64,000 nt of DNA from Methanobacterium sp. (GTDB lineage Archaea > Methanobacteriota > Methanobacteria > Methanobacteriales > Methanobacteriaceae): NCBI GenBank assembly GCA_016222945.1, contig JACRPY010000002.1, positions 124,001 through 188,000 of the forward strand. Reading direction: 5' to 3'. Positions within the stretch are counted from its first letter, which is position 1. Every line of letters starts with the position of its first letter. Below the pieces are notes generated by a model. That model was not told where the DNA came from. It searched no databases and saw nothing but the letters and a program-made list of their open reading frames with translations. This document shows positions 35,771-45,794 of the stretch, piece after piece. Made by a program: the position numbers and the translations under genes.

Positions 35771-37510
35771 TTAATCACCTGCTCTCTCATCTGCTTCTTT
35801 GTGGTAGGTGGTTTCTCCATGACCATCATTTTCTACTTTGTATTCTCCTACCATTTCGGTTAATCCACATCCTGGGGGAACCATAGGTAATATTTCTTCT
35901 GGATCAATCGTAATATCGATAAGTGTTGGTTCTCCTGAATTAATAGCATTTCTCAAGGTTTCTTGAACTTCACCAGGCTTTTCTACACGATATGCATTTA
36001 CTCCGAATGCTTCTGCAAGTTTAACAAAGTCAGGAACTCCTCCCAGGTGTGTATGTGACAGTCTCTTCTCGTAGAACAGTTTTTGCCATTGTGCAACCAT
36101 TCCCAGGTATCTGTTGTCTAAAATACAAATAACTACAGGAATATCATATTCTTTAATGGTTGCAAGGTCTTGTGAAACCATAAGGAATCCTCCATCTCCA
36201 CAAACGGCTACAACGTCACTTTCAGGTTTTGCAACCTTTGCTCCCATTGCTGCTGGGAAACCGAATCCCATAGTTCCAAGTCCTCCTGAGGATAAAAATG
36301 TCCTAGGATGCCTTGTTTTGAAGTAATGGGCCATCCACATCTGATTTAGACCAACATCAGTGGTCATGATAGTTTCTGAATCAACTGCCTGCATTATTTC
36401 TTTTATAACTTGCTGAGGCTTTAATGGAATTTCTTCAAAGGACATACGTGGAATACATGAACTTTTAAAATTTTGTATGTATCTTGTCCATTCATTTGTT
36501 TTCCCGCCAGTTCTAAGTTGAGTAATAGCTTTAACAAGGCTGGATAGCGTTATTTTCGCGTCTCCTACTATAGGGATGTCAACACCGATATTTTTCCCTA
36601 TTTCTGCAGGATCGATATCTATATGAATGATCTTGGCGTTTCTAGCGAATTCTGCAACACTTCCTGTGGTTCTATCTGAAAATCTGCAACCAACAGCAAT
36701 CAAACAATCACATTCATCTACTGCTAAGTTAGATGTTTTTGTACCGTGCATTCCCAGCATTCCCAATGAAAATGGATGATCTTCAGGGAATGATCCTTTA
36801 CCTAAAAGTGAGGTAACAACTGGTGCATCAATGATTTCTGATAACTTTAAAAGCTCTTCTGATGAATTTGATAATATTACTCCTCCTCCTGCAAGTATAA
36901 CAGGTTTTTCGGAGTTTGCAATTAAGTTAGCAGCCCTTTTTATTTGGAGAGGATGACCTTTCTTTGTGGGTTTGTAACCTGGTAAATTAATCCTAACATC
37001 CATTTTTGAGTCTAATTCCTGTTCTTGAACATCTTTGGGTAAATCTACAACTACTGGACCTGGTCTTCCTGTTCCAGCTATGTAAAATGCAGATTTAAGT
37101 ACCTCTGGAATTTCTTGAGGAGTCATTGGCTGGAAGTTATGTTTTGTAATGGGCATGGTCATTCCGATAGTGTCTACTTCCTGGAAAGCATCATTACCAA
37201 TAAGTCCTGTTGGAACCTGTCCAGCAATTGCTACAATTGGTGATGAGTCCATATATGCTGTTGCAATCCCTGTAACTAAATTTGTGGCTCCAGGGCCAGA
37301 CGTACCGATACATACACCTACTTTTCCAGATGCTCTTGCATATCCGTCAGCTGCGTGTGCAGCACACTGTTCGTGTCTTACCAAAATATGTCTAAGGTCA
37401 GAATCATAAAGTACATCATATAAAGGGAGTAAAACTCCTCCAGGATATCCAAATACAACATCTACACCTTGATCTGTGAGAGATTTAATTAGCGCTTCGC
37501 CACCTTTCAT
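35771..37510 (-). CDS. ilvB: Acetolactate synthase large (catalytic) subunit
   Basis: TPP- and FAD-dependent acetohydroxyacid synthase, first common step of branched-chain amino acid synthesis. The N-terminal TPP domain has FGYPGGVLLPLYD and the catalytic Glu in RHEQCAAHAADGYARA. The central FAD domain contains GAGGGVILSNSS-like glycine-rich sequence (VILAGGGVIL), and the C-terminal TPP-binding motif begins GDGGFLMVSQDLATI and ends at LDNRYLG. Length (579) is normal. GGTG precedes ATG 37510. First gene of ilvB-ilvN-ilvC, sharing a 204-base promoter region with divergent purD in which CTCTAAA/TTTAGAG (37552-37576) is a possible operator. Confidence 0.96.
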   Translation of the reverse strand: MKGGEALIKSLTDQGVDVVFGYPGGVLLPLYDVLYDSDLRHILVRHEQCAAHAADGYARASGKVGVCIGTSGPGATNLVTGIATAYMDSSPIVAIAGQVPTGLIGNDAFQEVDTIGMTMPITKHNFQPMTPQEIPEVLKSAFYIAGTGRPGPVVVDLPKDVQEQELDSKMDVRINLPGYKPTKKGHPLQIKRAANLIANSEKPVILAGGGVILSNSSEELLKLSEIIDAPVVTSLLGKGSFPEDHPFSLGMLGMHGTKTSNLAVDECDCLIAVGCRFSDRTTGSVAEFARNAKIIHIDIDPAEIGKNIGVDIPIVGDAKITLSSLVKAITQLRTGGKTNEWTRYIQNFKSSCIPRMSFEEIPLKPQQVIKEIMQAVDSETIMTTDVGLNQMWMAHYFKTRHPRTFLSSGGLGTMGFGFPAAMGAKVAKPESDVVAVCGDGGFLMVSQDLATIKEYDIPVVICILDNRYLGMVAQWQKLFYEKRLSHTHLGGVPDFVKLAEAFGVNAYRVEKPGEVQETLRNAINSGEPTLIDITIDPEEILPMVPPGCGLTEMVGEYKVENDGHGETTYHKEADERAGD

Positions 37511-37714
37511 AAAAACACCTTAATTTTTTTTATTATTTTCATTAAATAACACTCTAAATACTTATTTATTTTAGAGAATAAATTTATTTGAATATATTTA
37601 CATATCTATATGTTGGGTTCTATTTAAGATATATAGTTAAGATAAAAACAAATAACTGAAAAAATCATATTCTAATATTAAAGTTCATAAATAGTAAGAG
37701 TAAGGAGGATTCAC

Positions 37715-39025
37715 ATGAAAATTCTTGTAGTAGGTACAGGGGCAAGGGAACACGCAATTTGTAAGGCAATAGAAGGAAATGCAGATATATATTCAATTAT
37801 GAGCAATAAAAATCCAGGAATTGCCAGAATATCAAAATATCAGATTTCTAGTGAAAATGATATAGAAACTGTAAAGAAGTTTGCAACTCGAAATAATGTG
37901 GATATGGCTGTAATTGGACCAGAAGCACCTCTTGAAAAAGGTATTGTTGATGCATTACAATCTGAAGGCATAGGCTGTGTGGGACCTACAAAAGAAGCTG
38001 CTAAAATAGAAACTGACAAAGTTTTCATGAGAAATCTCTTTGAAAATTACAAAATAGGCGGTTCCCTAACTTACAGGGTTTTTGATAACTATAAAGATAT
38101 TAGTGATTTTATTGATGAATTTGGAGAGGACATTGTAATAAAACCTGTAGGATTAACCGGTGGAAAAGGAGTTAAAATTGTTGGAGAGCAATTAGAAGAT
38201 GCTTCAGAGGCTAAATCATATGCTAAAGAAGTTGTTGATACTAAAATGGGCGGTTATGCCAGTGTTGTTATTGAAGAAAAGGCAATTGGGGAAGAATTCA
38301 CAGTTCAGGCATTTGTAGATGGTAAAAATGTTGCACCTATGCCTGCAGCTCAGGATCATCCCTATGCATTTGAAGGGGATGAAGGGCCAATAACTGGAGG
38401 AATGGGATCTTACTCTGATAAGGATGGTCTGTTACCATTTTTAAATAAAAAAGATTATGATGGATCTGTTAAGATGATGGAAGATACTGTTAAGGCTATT
38501 AATAAAGAGGTAGGACCATACAAAGGATTTTTATATGGACAGTTCATGTTAGGTAATGACGGTCCAAAACTCATTGAATATAACGCGAGATTTGGAGATC
38601 CAGAAGCAATGAATGTTTTACCTTTACTTAAAACTAATTTCGTTAATATTTGTGAAGAAATTGTTGATGGGAACCTCCATGGCGCTAAATTTGAAAATAA
38701 AGCTACTGTTTGCAAATATATAGTACCAGAGGGATATCCAGGAAAAGCGGTTCCAAATCAGGTAATTGATGTTGATGAAAAAAAAATAGGGGAAGCTGGA
38801 GCGCGGGTTTACTACGCAGCAGTTAATGAAAAGGAAGGTAAGATATACTCGTCTTCATCCAGGGCTTTAGGCCTTGTTAGTATTGCAGATAGTATAGAAG
38901 AAGCTGAAAAGCTATGTGAAAACGCTACAAAATATGTTAAAGGCGATGTTTATCATAGAAGAGATGTGGGAACAGCAGAACTTATACTAAAAAGAATAAT
39001 GCACATGAAAGAAATTGGAAAATAA
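37715..39025 (+). CDS. purD: Phosphoribosylamine-glycine ligase
   Basis: ATP-grasp enzyme of purine synthesis (GAR synthetase). The N-terminal domain starts MKILVVGTGAREHAI, with IGPEAPLEKGIVDAL. The ATP-grasp core shows KPVGLTGGKGVKIV, EEFTVQAFVDG, PMPAAQDHPYAFEGDEGP and TGGMGSYS, then YNARFGDPEAMNVLPLL. All are family signatures. Length (436) is normal. AAGGAGGA nine bases upstream of ATG 37715 is a strong RBS. It is divergent from the ilv operon. Confidence 0.96.
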   Translation: MKILVVGTGAREHAICKAIEGNADIYSIMSNKNPGIARISKYQISSENDIETVKKFATRNNVDMAVIGPEAPLEKGIVDALQSEGIGCVGPTKEAAKIETDKVFMRNLFENYKIGGSLTYRVFDNYKDISDFIDEFGEDIVIKPVGLTGGKGVKIVGEQLEDASEAKSYAKEVVDTKMGGYASVVIEEKAIGEEFTVQAFVDGKNVAPMPAAQDHPYAFEGDEGPITGGMGSYSDKDGLLPFLNKKDYDGSVKMMEDTVKAINKEVGPYKGFLYGQFMLGNDGPKLIEYNARFGDPEAMNVLPLLKTNFVNICEEIVDGNLHGAKFENKATVCKYIVPEGYPGKAVPNQVIDVDEKKIGEAGARVYYAAVNEKEGKIYSSSSRALGLVSIADSIEEAEKLCENATKYVKGDVYHRRDVGTAELILKRIMHMKEIGK

Positions 39026-39106
39026 GAGCTATAACTTCCTTAATTCTTAAAATTCCATTTATTAAAAATGAGGATGTTAAATCTTCACTATGGGGCATGA
39101 GATTTT

Positions 39107-39610
39107 ATGTCATTAGAGATATACATAGATGAATTAAAGAATAAAGAAGAAATTGAAAGTTTTGAAAAAAAAATATTAGATACTGAGCTTGAAATAGATA
39201 AAATAGGGCAAAAGCGACTTATTTGTATTAAATATACTAAAGAAATGGAAAATGAATTGAATAAACTCCGAAAAAAAGCTCTTGAACACCCTAAAAATGA
39301 AAAAATTGAAGATGAACTTAAAGAAACGGAAGAAAAGCTTAAGAAATCCGAAAAACGTATTCATAAGCTTAATGAAGGAATAACAGACAAAGAAATTGTT
39401 TTGCTTAGGTTTCAGCAAACTAGAAGAGAAGAAATAAAGATGGGGCTTATTAATTATTTCCATGATACTAAATTAAAATGTGAAAAACTTCGCAATAAAT
39501 GGATCAGATATAATGAGATGGCTATGGTTACTCATGATGAATTAAAAAAGACTGAAGAAGAATTAGAGAGTGTAAAAAGAGTTATTAAATCAGAATTTGG
39601 TGAGGAATAG
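39107..39610 (+). CDS. Coiled-coil protein, unrecognised
   Basis: A 167-residue, highly charged, almost wholly helical protein rich in Glu and Lys with heptad-like spacing from about residue 15 to 105 (for example LKETEEKLKKSEKRIHKL) and again at the C-terminus. A less charged part in the middle (QTRREEIKMGLINYFHD) breaks the coil. No family recognised. The RBS is weak. It lies 81 bases after purD and 106 before argF on the same strand, with no functional clue. Confidence 0.6.
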   Translation: MSLEIYIDELKNKEEIESFEKKILDTELEIDKIGQKRLICIKYTKEMENELNKLRKKALEHPKNEKIEDELKETEEKLKKSEKRIHKLNEGITDKEIVLLRFQQTRREEIKMGLINYFHDTKLKCEKLRNKWIRYNEMAMVTHDELKKTEEELESVKRVIKSEFGEE

Positions 39611-39716
39611 CTTTTTTCATGGTTACAGAAAAATAGATATAGTATGATTTCAATAAACATTTTCTTCAATAATTAACAGACATTCAAAGAATTTTATTAA
39701 ATTTGGAGTGGAATTA

Positions 39717-40619
39717 ATGAAACATCTCTTATCAATGGAAGATGCAAAGGATCATGTACATGAAATACTGGTTCTTGCCGGGAAATTTAAAAGAGGAGAA
39801 ATCCCTGGAGAACCTTTAGCTAAAAAAACACTGGCCATGATATTTGAAAAGGCATCAACAAGGACAAGAATATCTTTTGAAGTTGGAATGTACCAGCTTG
39901 GCGGGACAGCACTGTATTTATCGAAAGATGACCTTCAACTTGGACGTGGCGAAATAGTAGAAGATACAGCCAAAGCAATGAGCCGATATGTTGATGGAGT
40001 TATGATTAGGGCCATAGAACATGAAGATGTTTTGAAATTTTCACAAAATTCCAATGCACCAGTTATTAATGGGCTTACAAACCTAGAACACCCCTGTCAG
40101 GCATTTGCAGACCTTTTAACCATATATGAAAGGAAAAAAAGCTTTGATATGAAATTAGCATTTGTTGGAGATGGAAACAATGTTTGTAATTCATTATTAT
40201 TGGCATCAGCATTTGTAGGCATGGATATGAATGTGGTATGCCCTCCAGGATATGAACCTGACGTCGAAATATTTAAAAAGGCAAAAAAATATGCCAAAAA
40301 GACCGGTGCTGAACTTAAAATAATAAATGATATTGAAAAAGGAGTTCAGGGTGTGGATGTTGTATATACTGATGTTTGGATAAGTATGGGGGATGAAGAA
40401 GAAGCTTCAAAGAGAATAAACGATTTTTCAGATTATCAGGTTAATAAAAATCTCATGAAACATGCAGATAACGATGCAATGATTTTACACTGCCTGCCTG
40501 CAATTCGCGGTCAGGAAATAACTGCAGATATGATTAATTCTCCTAAATCAAGTATATGGGATCAAGCCGAAAACAGGCTGCACGCCCAAAAAGCAGTACT
40601 ATACCTTTTAATTTCTTAA
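39717..40619 (+). CDS. argF: Ornithine carbamoyltransferase
   Basis: Transfers the carbamoyl group to ornithine to form citrulline in arginine synthesis. The carbamoyl-phosphate motif is STRTRISFEVG, with DDLQLGRGE, HPCQAFADLLT, the ornithine-site region VVYTDVWISMG and the catalytic HCLPA. Length (300) matches. ATG 39717 is used because GGAGTG (39705-39710) is its RBS; the in-frame GTG 39708 belongs to that site. Confidence 0.96.
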   Translation: MKHLLSMEDAKDHVHEILVLAGKFKRGEIPGEPLAKKTLAMIFEKASTRTRISFEVGMYQLGGTALYLSKDDLQLGRGEIVEDTAKAMSRYVDGVMIRAIEHEDVLKFSQNSNAPVINGLTNLEHPCQAFADLLTIYERKKSFDMKLAFVGDGNNVCNSLLLASAFVGMDMNVVCPPGYEPDVEIFKKAKKYAKKTGAELKIINDIEKGVQGVDVVYTDVWISMGDEEEASKRINDFSDYQVNKNLMKHADNDAMILHCLPAIRGQEITADMINSPKSSIWDQAENRLHAQKAVLYLLIS

Positions 40620-40665
40620 TACGATGTTAACTCTTAAATAATCTTTTTTTATGGATTAAATGTTT

Positions 40666-42090
40666 TCAACTCTTTTTAAAAAAGAAAGTTGAAATAAAAC
40701 CATCTAAAACATCTTTTACAGACTGAATAAAAGGACTTTCAATAGTTACAGGTGTTTCCATGTTATCCAGTCGGTTAATCCTGAAATAAATAGGAGGGTG
40801 GGGATCCCATGCTAACCATCTTGGAATCTTAGAAGCTGAAACCTTTTCTAATTGAAGCCGTTTAAAAGCTATTTTTCTAAGGGCATTGGCAAGTACATCT
40901 GGTTGGCCTATTTTCATGGCCGATAAAAGGTCTGCTCTGGCTTCAAAGAACTTAGCAACAAAGAAAATAAGGGCCATAGCAATAATTACGTATATAATTG
41001 GAGAAATAAGCACAATTGGCAGAAGAAGAGTAAATCTAAGTAAAAATTCTCCTGAAATAATGCCAAATAATATTAGAGGGTCTCTTCCTTGAAGATGACC
41101 CATTTCATGACCAATAACGCTTAAAACCTCTTTTTCATCAAGTTGAACAAGTAAACCCGTTGTAATAAGCACTAAACCTCTTTTAGGGCTTGGGCCTGTG
41201 GCAGCTGCATTGGGTGTCATGGTGTTTGTAACCACAATTTTTGGAACAGGTAAATTAAAACTATCAGCAGCTTTTTTAACGATATCATAGACGTTTATTA
41301 CTTTATAAATGTTGCTGTAAGGATTACAGTGAAATCCATACTTTTCCAGGACATCATCTCCGGATTCACATGTTGGAGTAGCCCCTATGCCTAATGTTTT
41401 GTTGTATATCTCTTTTTTCATTTGAATAACTGTTTTTTTACCGAATTTTTCTTGAAATTCTTTAAACTCACCGAAGGGTAATTGATACTCCAATATATGA
41501 ACATAAGGATTTTGTGGCGATATATGCCAATTACTACGTATTTCAAGGATTTTATCTGCAAATAGGACGATAAGTAGCTGTATAAGCAAAATAAATATCA
41601 CTGCATACAATCCCATGAATAAGAAGAGAATTATATTCACTCCAAAGAATAAAATGTAAATTAAAAGCATACTGCTACCAAAAAGCTGGTTTACAACCCT
41701 TTTTCGCTTTGTAGGAGGTTGTTCCGGTATTATTTTTTCTCCTTCAACCCATGAAAAATAGATGGTGGAGCTATGTACATTTTCTTCAAATAAATGGGCC
41801 ATAAAGAAAATATCATCCACAACTGATTCTAAAAAGTTATTTGGAGTGTTTTCATCATAAATTAATGTAATTTCAAGGGGATTTCCAGATTTAATGACGG
41901 ATTTAACCTCAAAGTTTTCTTTAGGATTTTCCACGGCGAAATAAAGCTGATTTAAATCATTTTTTGTTATTTTAACATCCTTAAAGTATTCTGGTTTTGC
42001 TTTTAAATAGTTTTCATAAATAAATTTTAAAATATCATCATGGAATTCTGGAGAGATATCAATATCAATAAAAAATGTTTTTTTGGCCAT
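40666..42090 (-). CDS. M48-family membrane zinc metallopeptidase (HtpX-like)
   Basis: Membrane protease with the zinc motif HEMGH (about residues 328-332) and the third ligand in FEARADLLSA further on. Upstream is a large soluble N-terminal domain (about 1-130) not usual for HtpX, then two membrane helices (about 138-180), a linker with CESG and CNP, and the catalytic domain flanked by a second hydrophobic pair (about 345-380). The conserved TPNAAATGPSPKRGLVLIT is typical of HtpX relatives. ATG 42090 is the likely start; TTG 42099 directly after the previous stop is less likely. Third gene of an operon with two small membrane proteins, facing a TetR regulator. Confidence 0.85.
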   Translation of the reverse strand: MAKKTFFIDIDISPEFHDDILKFIYENYLKAKPEYFKDVKITKNDLNQLYFAVENPKENFEVKSVIKSGNPLEITLIYDENTPNNFLESVVDDIFFMAHLFEENVHSSTIYFSWVEGEKIIPEQPPTKRKRVVNQLFGSSMLLIYILFFGVNIILFLFMGLYAVIFILLIQLLIVLFADKILEIRSNWHISPQNPYVHILEYQLPFGEFKEFQEKFGKKTVIQMKKEIYNKTLGIGATPTCESGDDVLEKYGFHCNPYSNIYKVINVYDIVKKAADSFNLPVPKIVVTNTMTPNAAATGPSPKRGLVLITTGLLVQLDEKEVLSVIGHEMGHLQGRDPLILFGIISGEFLLRFTLLLPIVLISPIIYVIIAMALIFFVAKFFEARADLLSAMKIGQPDVLANALRKIAFKRLQLEKVSASKIPRWLAWDPHPPIYFRINRLDNMETPVTIESPFIQSVKDVLDGFISTFFFKKS

Positions 42091-42099
42091 TTCAATCAA

Positions 42100-42426
42100 T
42101 TAGTTTAAATTAATTTTTTTATTTCTTCTAACCCATAAAAAGACTATTCCGGCAAACAATGCTGATAGTCCATAGAGAATAATTGGAATCCACAGGAAAT
42201 CCACCCGTAATAGGAAGGAAGGATCTCTTCCAAGACCATAAGGTATTGGAATATATAACCAAACAATGAAAGCAAAGTAAAGAACGGTTATTATCAGGCG
42301 AATATATTTTTTAATGTTTAATGCGTACATGTAGGTGAATACAAACATAAAAGTGAACCCTGTAAAGAACATGGGCCACATATCAGCGCTTCCAAGATAT
42401 TTAGTGTTGAAGAAAGCTACAATCAC
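42100..42426 (-). CDS. Small membrane protein of the M48 protease operon
   Basis: A 108-residue integral membrane protein with about four helices (FFTGFTFMFVFTYMYAL, LIITVLYFAFIVWLYI, WIPIILYGLSALFAGIVF among them) and a basic C-terminus (RRNKKINLN). No family recognised. The start is uncertain: GTG 42426 is the only standard codon, yet the frame stays open upstream to just after the previous stop and that stretch is also hydrophobic, so a noncanonical start nearer 42460 is possible. It is nine bases from the protease ATG. Confidence 0.6.
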   Translation of the reverse strand: MIVAFFNTKYLGSADMWPMFFTGFTFMFVFTYMYALNIKKYIRLIITVLYFAFIVWLYIPIPYGLGRDPSFLLRVDFLWIPIILYGLSALFAGIVFLWVRRNKKINLN

Positions 42427-42462
42427 GGCATGTATAGCTACCCAGCTTTGTAATGTTACTAT

Positions 42463-43173
42463 CTATCTTTGGTCAAGATGCACTTTTGTATAGGCCAAGC
42501 TCATCTGTGTAAATAAAAGGAACATATAAAAGAATCCTGATAATAATTGAGGGTCAGTAGCCATTGGATGGAACCAAAAAGTGTACACAAGAGCCCAGGC
42601 GAATATATACATATGGTTACGTCTGAAAAAACTAACAACACGTTCTGTGTAGGGTTTACCGGCTTTTTTTCCTAGAAATAGTCCTGAAAAAGGATTTTGA
42701 AGTATTAAAATCATGGATAACATTATAATAACAGATCCCATGCTGCTAATAATAGGGGTGTCCTGTGCCAGGCCATCAAACCAAATATGAGTTTGTATAA
42801 GGTGCAGAAAAATAAAAATAACCATCACAGCAATTATCATTATATTATATTTAGTTAGATTGTATGAAGGGCTGATTTTTTGTTCTTTTAGGTTTTTTTG
42901 AGCCCAATATATCAATCCCCAAACTAAAAACTGGTTCGTTAAATAAAAGGACCATACTATAAACATTGTCTGGAAGTTTCTTGCTGGAAGTTTCCAGTAA
43001 TAATCAAAACCTCCCTGAAACGGGAGAAATATTGAAGTGAAATGGTTAAGATTAGGCCCCAATATCCATATTAATAATGTAAAAAGTACAGAAAAGAGTA
43101 TTCCACATATCCAAACATAAATAGCTCTCTTTGAATTGTTTTGTTTTTTAATATTAGTGGAGTTATTTGGCAT
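42463..43173 (-). CDS. Multi-pass membrane protein, first gene of the M48 protease operon
   Basis: A 236-residue membrane protein with six or so helices, rich in Trp and Phe, with a soluble N-terminal KKQNNSKRA stretch. No motif identifies it. It is followed closely by another membrane protein and the M48 protease, so the three may form a membrane proteolysis module. The promoter lies in the 131-base gap to the divergent TetR gene, where ATATCAATA occurs twice (43197-43205 and 43213-43221). Confidence 0.6.
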   Translation of the reverse strand: MPNNSTNIKKQNNSKRAIYVWICGILFSVLFTLLIWILGPNLNHFTSIFLPFQGGFDYYWKLPARNFQTMFIVWSFYLTNQFLVWGLIYWAQKNLKEQKISPSYNLTKYNIMIIAVMVIFIFLHLIQTHIWFDGLAQDTPIISSMGSVIIMLSMILILQNPFSGLFLGKKAGKPYTERVVSFFRRNHMYIFAWALVYTFWFHPMATDPQLLSGFFYMFLLFTQMSLAYTKVHLDQR

Positions 43174-43304
43174 TTTAATTAAATCCTAAAACTTTAATAT
43201 CAATATGTTTATATATCAATACTTATCATATTTACTGAAAATTGAGATTAATATTTAATTTATGGATTAATTTTAAAGATTCAATGCTTAAATAAGTTGA
43301 TTAT

Positions 43305-43853
43305 ATGACTGATAAGACTAAACAAAAAATTATGGATACAGCCTTAACTGTTTTTGCAGAAGAAGGTTATGTTGGAGCTAAAACAAGAGTAATTGCTGAA
43401 AAATCTGGTTTTAGTGAAATGACTTTATTTAGAAAGTTTGAAACCAAAGAAAATTTATTTAACATGGTTTTAATTAAAAACCAGGAACTGATATTGGAAG
43501 ATATTAATTCAGTGTTTACAGATGAAAAATTTGAAAGTCCGAAAGACTGTTTTAAAGCCCTAATTTCCAGTGTTTTGAATTTGATTGAGAATAATTACGA
43601 ATATGTTAGTATTTTTGTAAATGAAAGGCGTAGAATATCTGAAAAAACTATTGAAGTATTTATAACACGTCTTGCTCAATATATTGAAAAAATGTTCCCT
43701 GATCATAAAGTAGACGCCAAAGTATTTGCTTTTAACATTCTTTCTTTTTTATACTTTGTAGTTTTTGATAAAAAACAGGGACGCACTTTTGTTGACCATA
43801 AAAAAGCTGTTGATGAATTTATAAACTATTCATCAAATTGTTTAAAAGAATAA
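43305..43853 (+). CDS. TetR/AcrR-family transcriptional regulator
   Basis: A 182-residue one-component regulator. The N-terminal helix-turn-helix runs ALTVFAEEGYVGAKTRVIAE then SGFSEMTLFRKFETKENLF, the standard TetR DNA-binding domain. The C-terminal all-helical part would bind the ligand and dimerise. It is divergent from the M48 protease operon, the usual arrangement for a TetR repressor and its target. It is clearly paralogous to the TetR protein at 61492, with an identical recognition core (TLFRKF). The RBS is weak. Confidence 0.9.
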   Translation: MTDKTKQKIMDTALTVFAEEGYVGAKTRVIAEKSGFSEMTLFRKFETKENLFNMVLIKNQELILEDINSVFTDEKFESPKDCFKALISSVLNLIENNYEYVSIFVNERRRISEKTIEVFITRLAQYIEKMFPDHKVDAKVFAFNILSFLYFVVFDKKQGRTFVDHKKAVDEFINYSSNCLKE

Positions 43854-43931
43854 ACAGATTTTACTTGTTAAAATCCATCTATTTTTTTATTTAATCTTAA
43901 TATTTTAAAATAAATTTTAAGAGTTTAATGG

Positions 43932-45617
43932 TTACATTGAATTAGGGGCGCTTATTCCCAAAAGCTCAAGACAGTTTCTAATGGTTATCCTTGATTTATC
44001 CACTAAAAGCAACCTAATAACTTCATTTTCATCACCAATAACTGGAACTGATTTGTAAAATCTGTTGAAAGCACCTGCTAAATCCATGGCATACTGTGCA
44101 ACAGGATGCACCCTGTTAATTCTTGCAGATTCTTCAATAACTGACGTGAACTTTGAAAGAGTTTTAATGAGCTCTATTTCAAATTGATGTTCTAAAGAAC
44201 AATCTTTATTATCTATTTTATAGGCATCAAAACTGGCTTTTTCCAGTAATTTACATGCACGGGCGTGAGCATACTGAATAGAAGCGCATCCTCTTTCAAA
44301 ACTAAGTGCTTCATCCCATTTAAACACTATATGTTTTTCTGGTGATAATTTAGCTATAAAATATCTTATAGCTCCAATTCCTATTTCATTTGCAATAATG
44401 CGCGCTTCTTCATCACTTAAGTCCTTTCTTCTCTTATTAATTTCATTAAGTGCTCTTTCTATTGCTTCATCCATTAAATCATCTACAGAGATGAAAACAC
44501 CTCTTCTTGTAGACATTGAACCTTCAGGAAGTGTTATAAACTCATAAAATATAACTTCAGGAGTTTTTCCATCTAATAATTTTAATGCAACGCTTAATTG
44601 GTCTATAGCAAGCTTATGGTCAGATCCAAGCACATCTATTATTTTATCACAATTTTCTGATTTTTCAAGATGATATGCAAGGTCTCTTGTTGAATAAAGG
44701 GAAGTTCCATCAGACCTAGTGAGTATAAGTTCTTTTTCTATTCCATAATCTTCAAGTGGTAAGTAAAGAACTTCATTTTGTTTAGTGTGACCTTTTAAAT
44801 CCTCTAAAATCTTTGAAACTGTGCCTTCTTTTACAAATTTACTTTCCCACACATACTTATCATGGGAAATGTTTAAACGGGTTGTAGTCTCATTTATACC
44901 TTCTAAACAATTACTTACAACAAATTCAAACTTATCTGCAAGTTCATCATCTCTACTACTTTCATATCTTTTTAAAAGAGCGCTAACTTCATCTTTAAGG
45001 CTTTTATCGGCCCTTAATTTTTCATTAATCTGGAAATATATTTTTCCAATTTCATGATCAACTTTTTCCTCTTCTTTGATTTTATAATCAAAATTTAGAA
45101 GGCCCCACACGATTATGGCAATTTGACGACCCATATCATTAACATAATACTGAGTTTCAACATTATAACCTGCAGATTTTAATAAACGTGCCAATGAATC
45201 TCCTATTATTGAGTTACGTATATGTCCAATATGTAAGGGACCATTAGGATTTGCTGATGTGTGCTCAAGAATTATTTTTTCATTTTTTTCTTCAAGCTGC
45301 CCATAATCATCATTAATACTTTCTAAAACCATTTTTGAGAAAGTATCATAGTTTATAAAGAAGTTAATGTATGGTCCTTTCATTTCAACTGATTTAAAAA
45401 CTTCAGGGGTTTCTATAACATCTAAAATGTCTTTGGCTATTTCTATTGAGGGTTTTTTAAGCTGCTTTGCAAGTTGAAATGACACTGCTGATGCAAGATC
45501 ACCTAAATTTGAGTTTGGTGGTTCTTCTACCTTAATTTCTCCAGGAATTTCACATCCCAGAGATTTAACTGCATCTTCTAATGATTTTATTGCTTCTTTT
45601 TCTAGCATTCTATACAT
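43932..45617 (-). CDS. argS: Arginyl-tRNA synthetase
   Basis: Class I synthetase charging tRNA-Arg. The N-terminal Add-1 domain is present (about residues 1-110), the HIGH motif is HIGH in NGPLHIGHIRNSIIGD, and the KMSKS loop is degenerate (GSMSTRRG), as is usual in this enzyme. The C-terminal anticodon-binding DALR domain includes RINRVHPVAQYAMDLAGAF. Length (561) is typical. GGTGA four bases before ATG 45617 is the RBS. The downstream TetR gene is convergent. Confidence 0.96.
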   Translation of the reverse strand: MYRMLEKEAIKSLEDAVKSLGCEIPGEIKVEEPPNSNLGDLASAVSFQLAKQLKKPSIEIAKDILDVIETPEVFKSVEMKGPYINFFINYDTFSKMVLESINDDYGQLEEKNEKIILEHTSANPNGPLHIGHIRNSIIGDSLARLLKSAGYNVETQYYVNDMGRQIAIIVWGLLNFDYKIKEEEKVDHEIGKIYFQINEKLRADKSLKDEVSALLKRYESSRDDELADKFEFVVSNCLEGINETTTRLNISHDKYVWESKFVKEGTVSKILEDLKGHTKQNEVLYLPLEDYGIEKELILTRSDGTSLYSTRDLAYHLEKSENCDKIIDVLGSDHKLAIDQLSVALKLLDGKTPEVIFYEFITLPEGSMSTRRGVFISVDDLMDEAIERALNEINKRRKDLSDEEARIIANEIGIGAIRYFIAKLSPEKHIVFKWDEALSFERGCASIQYAHARACKLLEKASFDAYKIDNKDCSLEHQFEIELIKTLSKFTSVIEESARINRVHPVAQYAMDLAGAFNRFYKSVPVIGDENEVIRLLLVDKSRITIRNCLELLGISAPNSM

Positions 45618-45794
45618 AAATTCACCATGTAATCGTTATAATGTCTAATTAATCAATTGAAGTGTTATATTTGTTTTATCTAATTTTTTTCTTAAAAAAT
45701 ATTTTTAAGTTTATTGAAATTTTAAAAATAAATGGAATTGGCAATAAAAACTAAATTGCCAATATAAACTTTAAGCTAGTTTTAAATCATTTAA

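Noticed and set aside
35769..35829. Longer IlvN start inside ilvB
   Set aside because: The ATG at 35829 gives 20 residues unlike the family and overlaps ilvB by 59 bases; AGGTGAT clearly serves ATG 35769.
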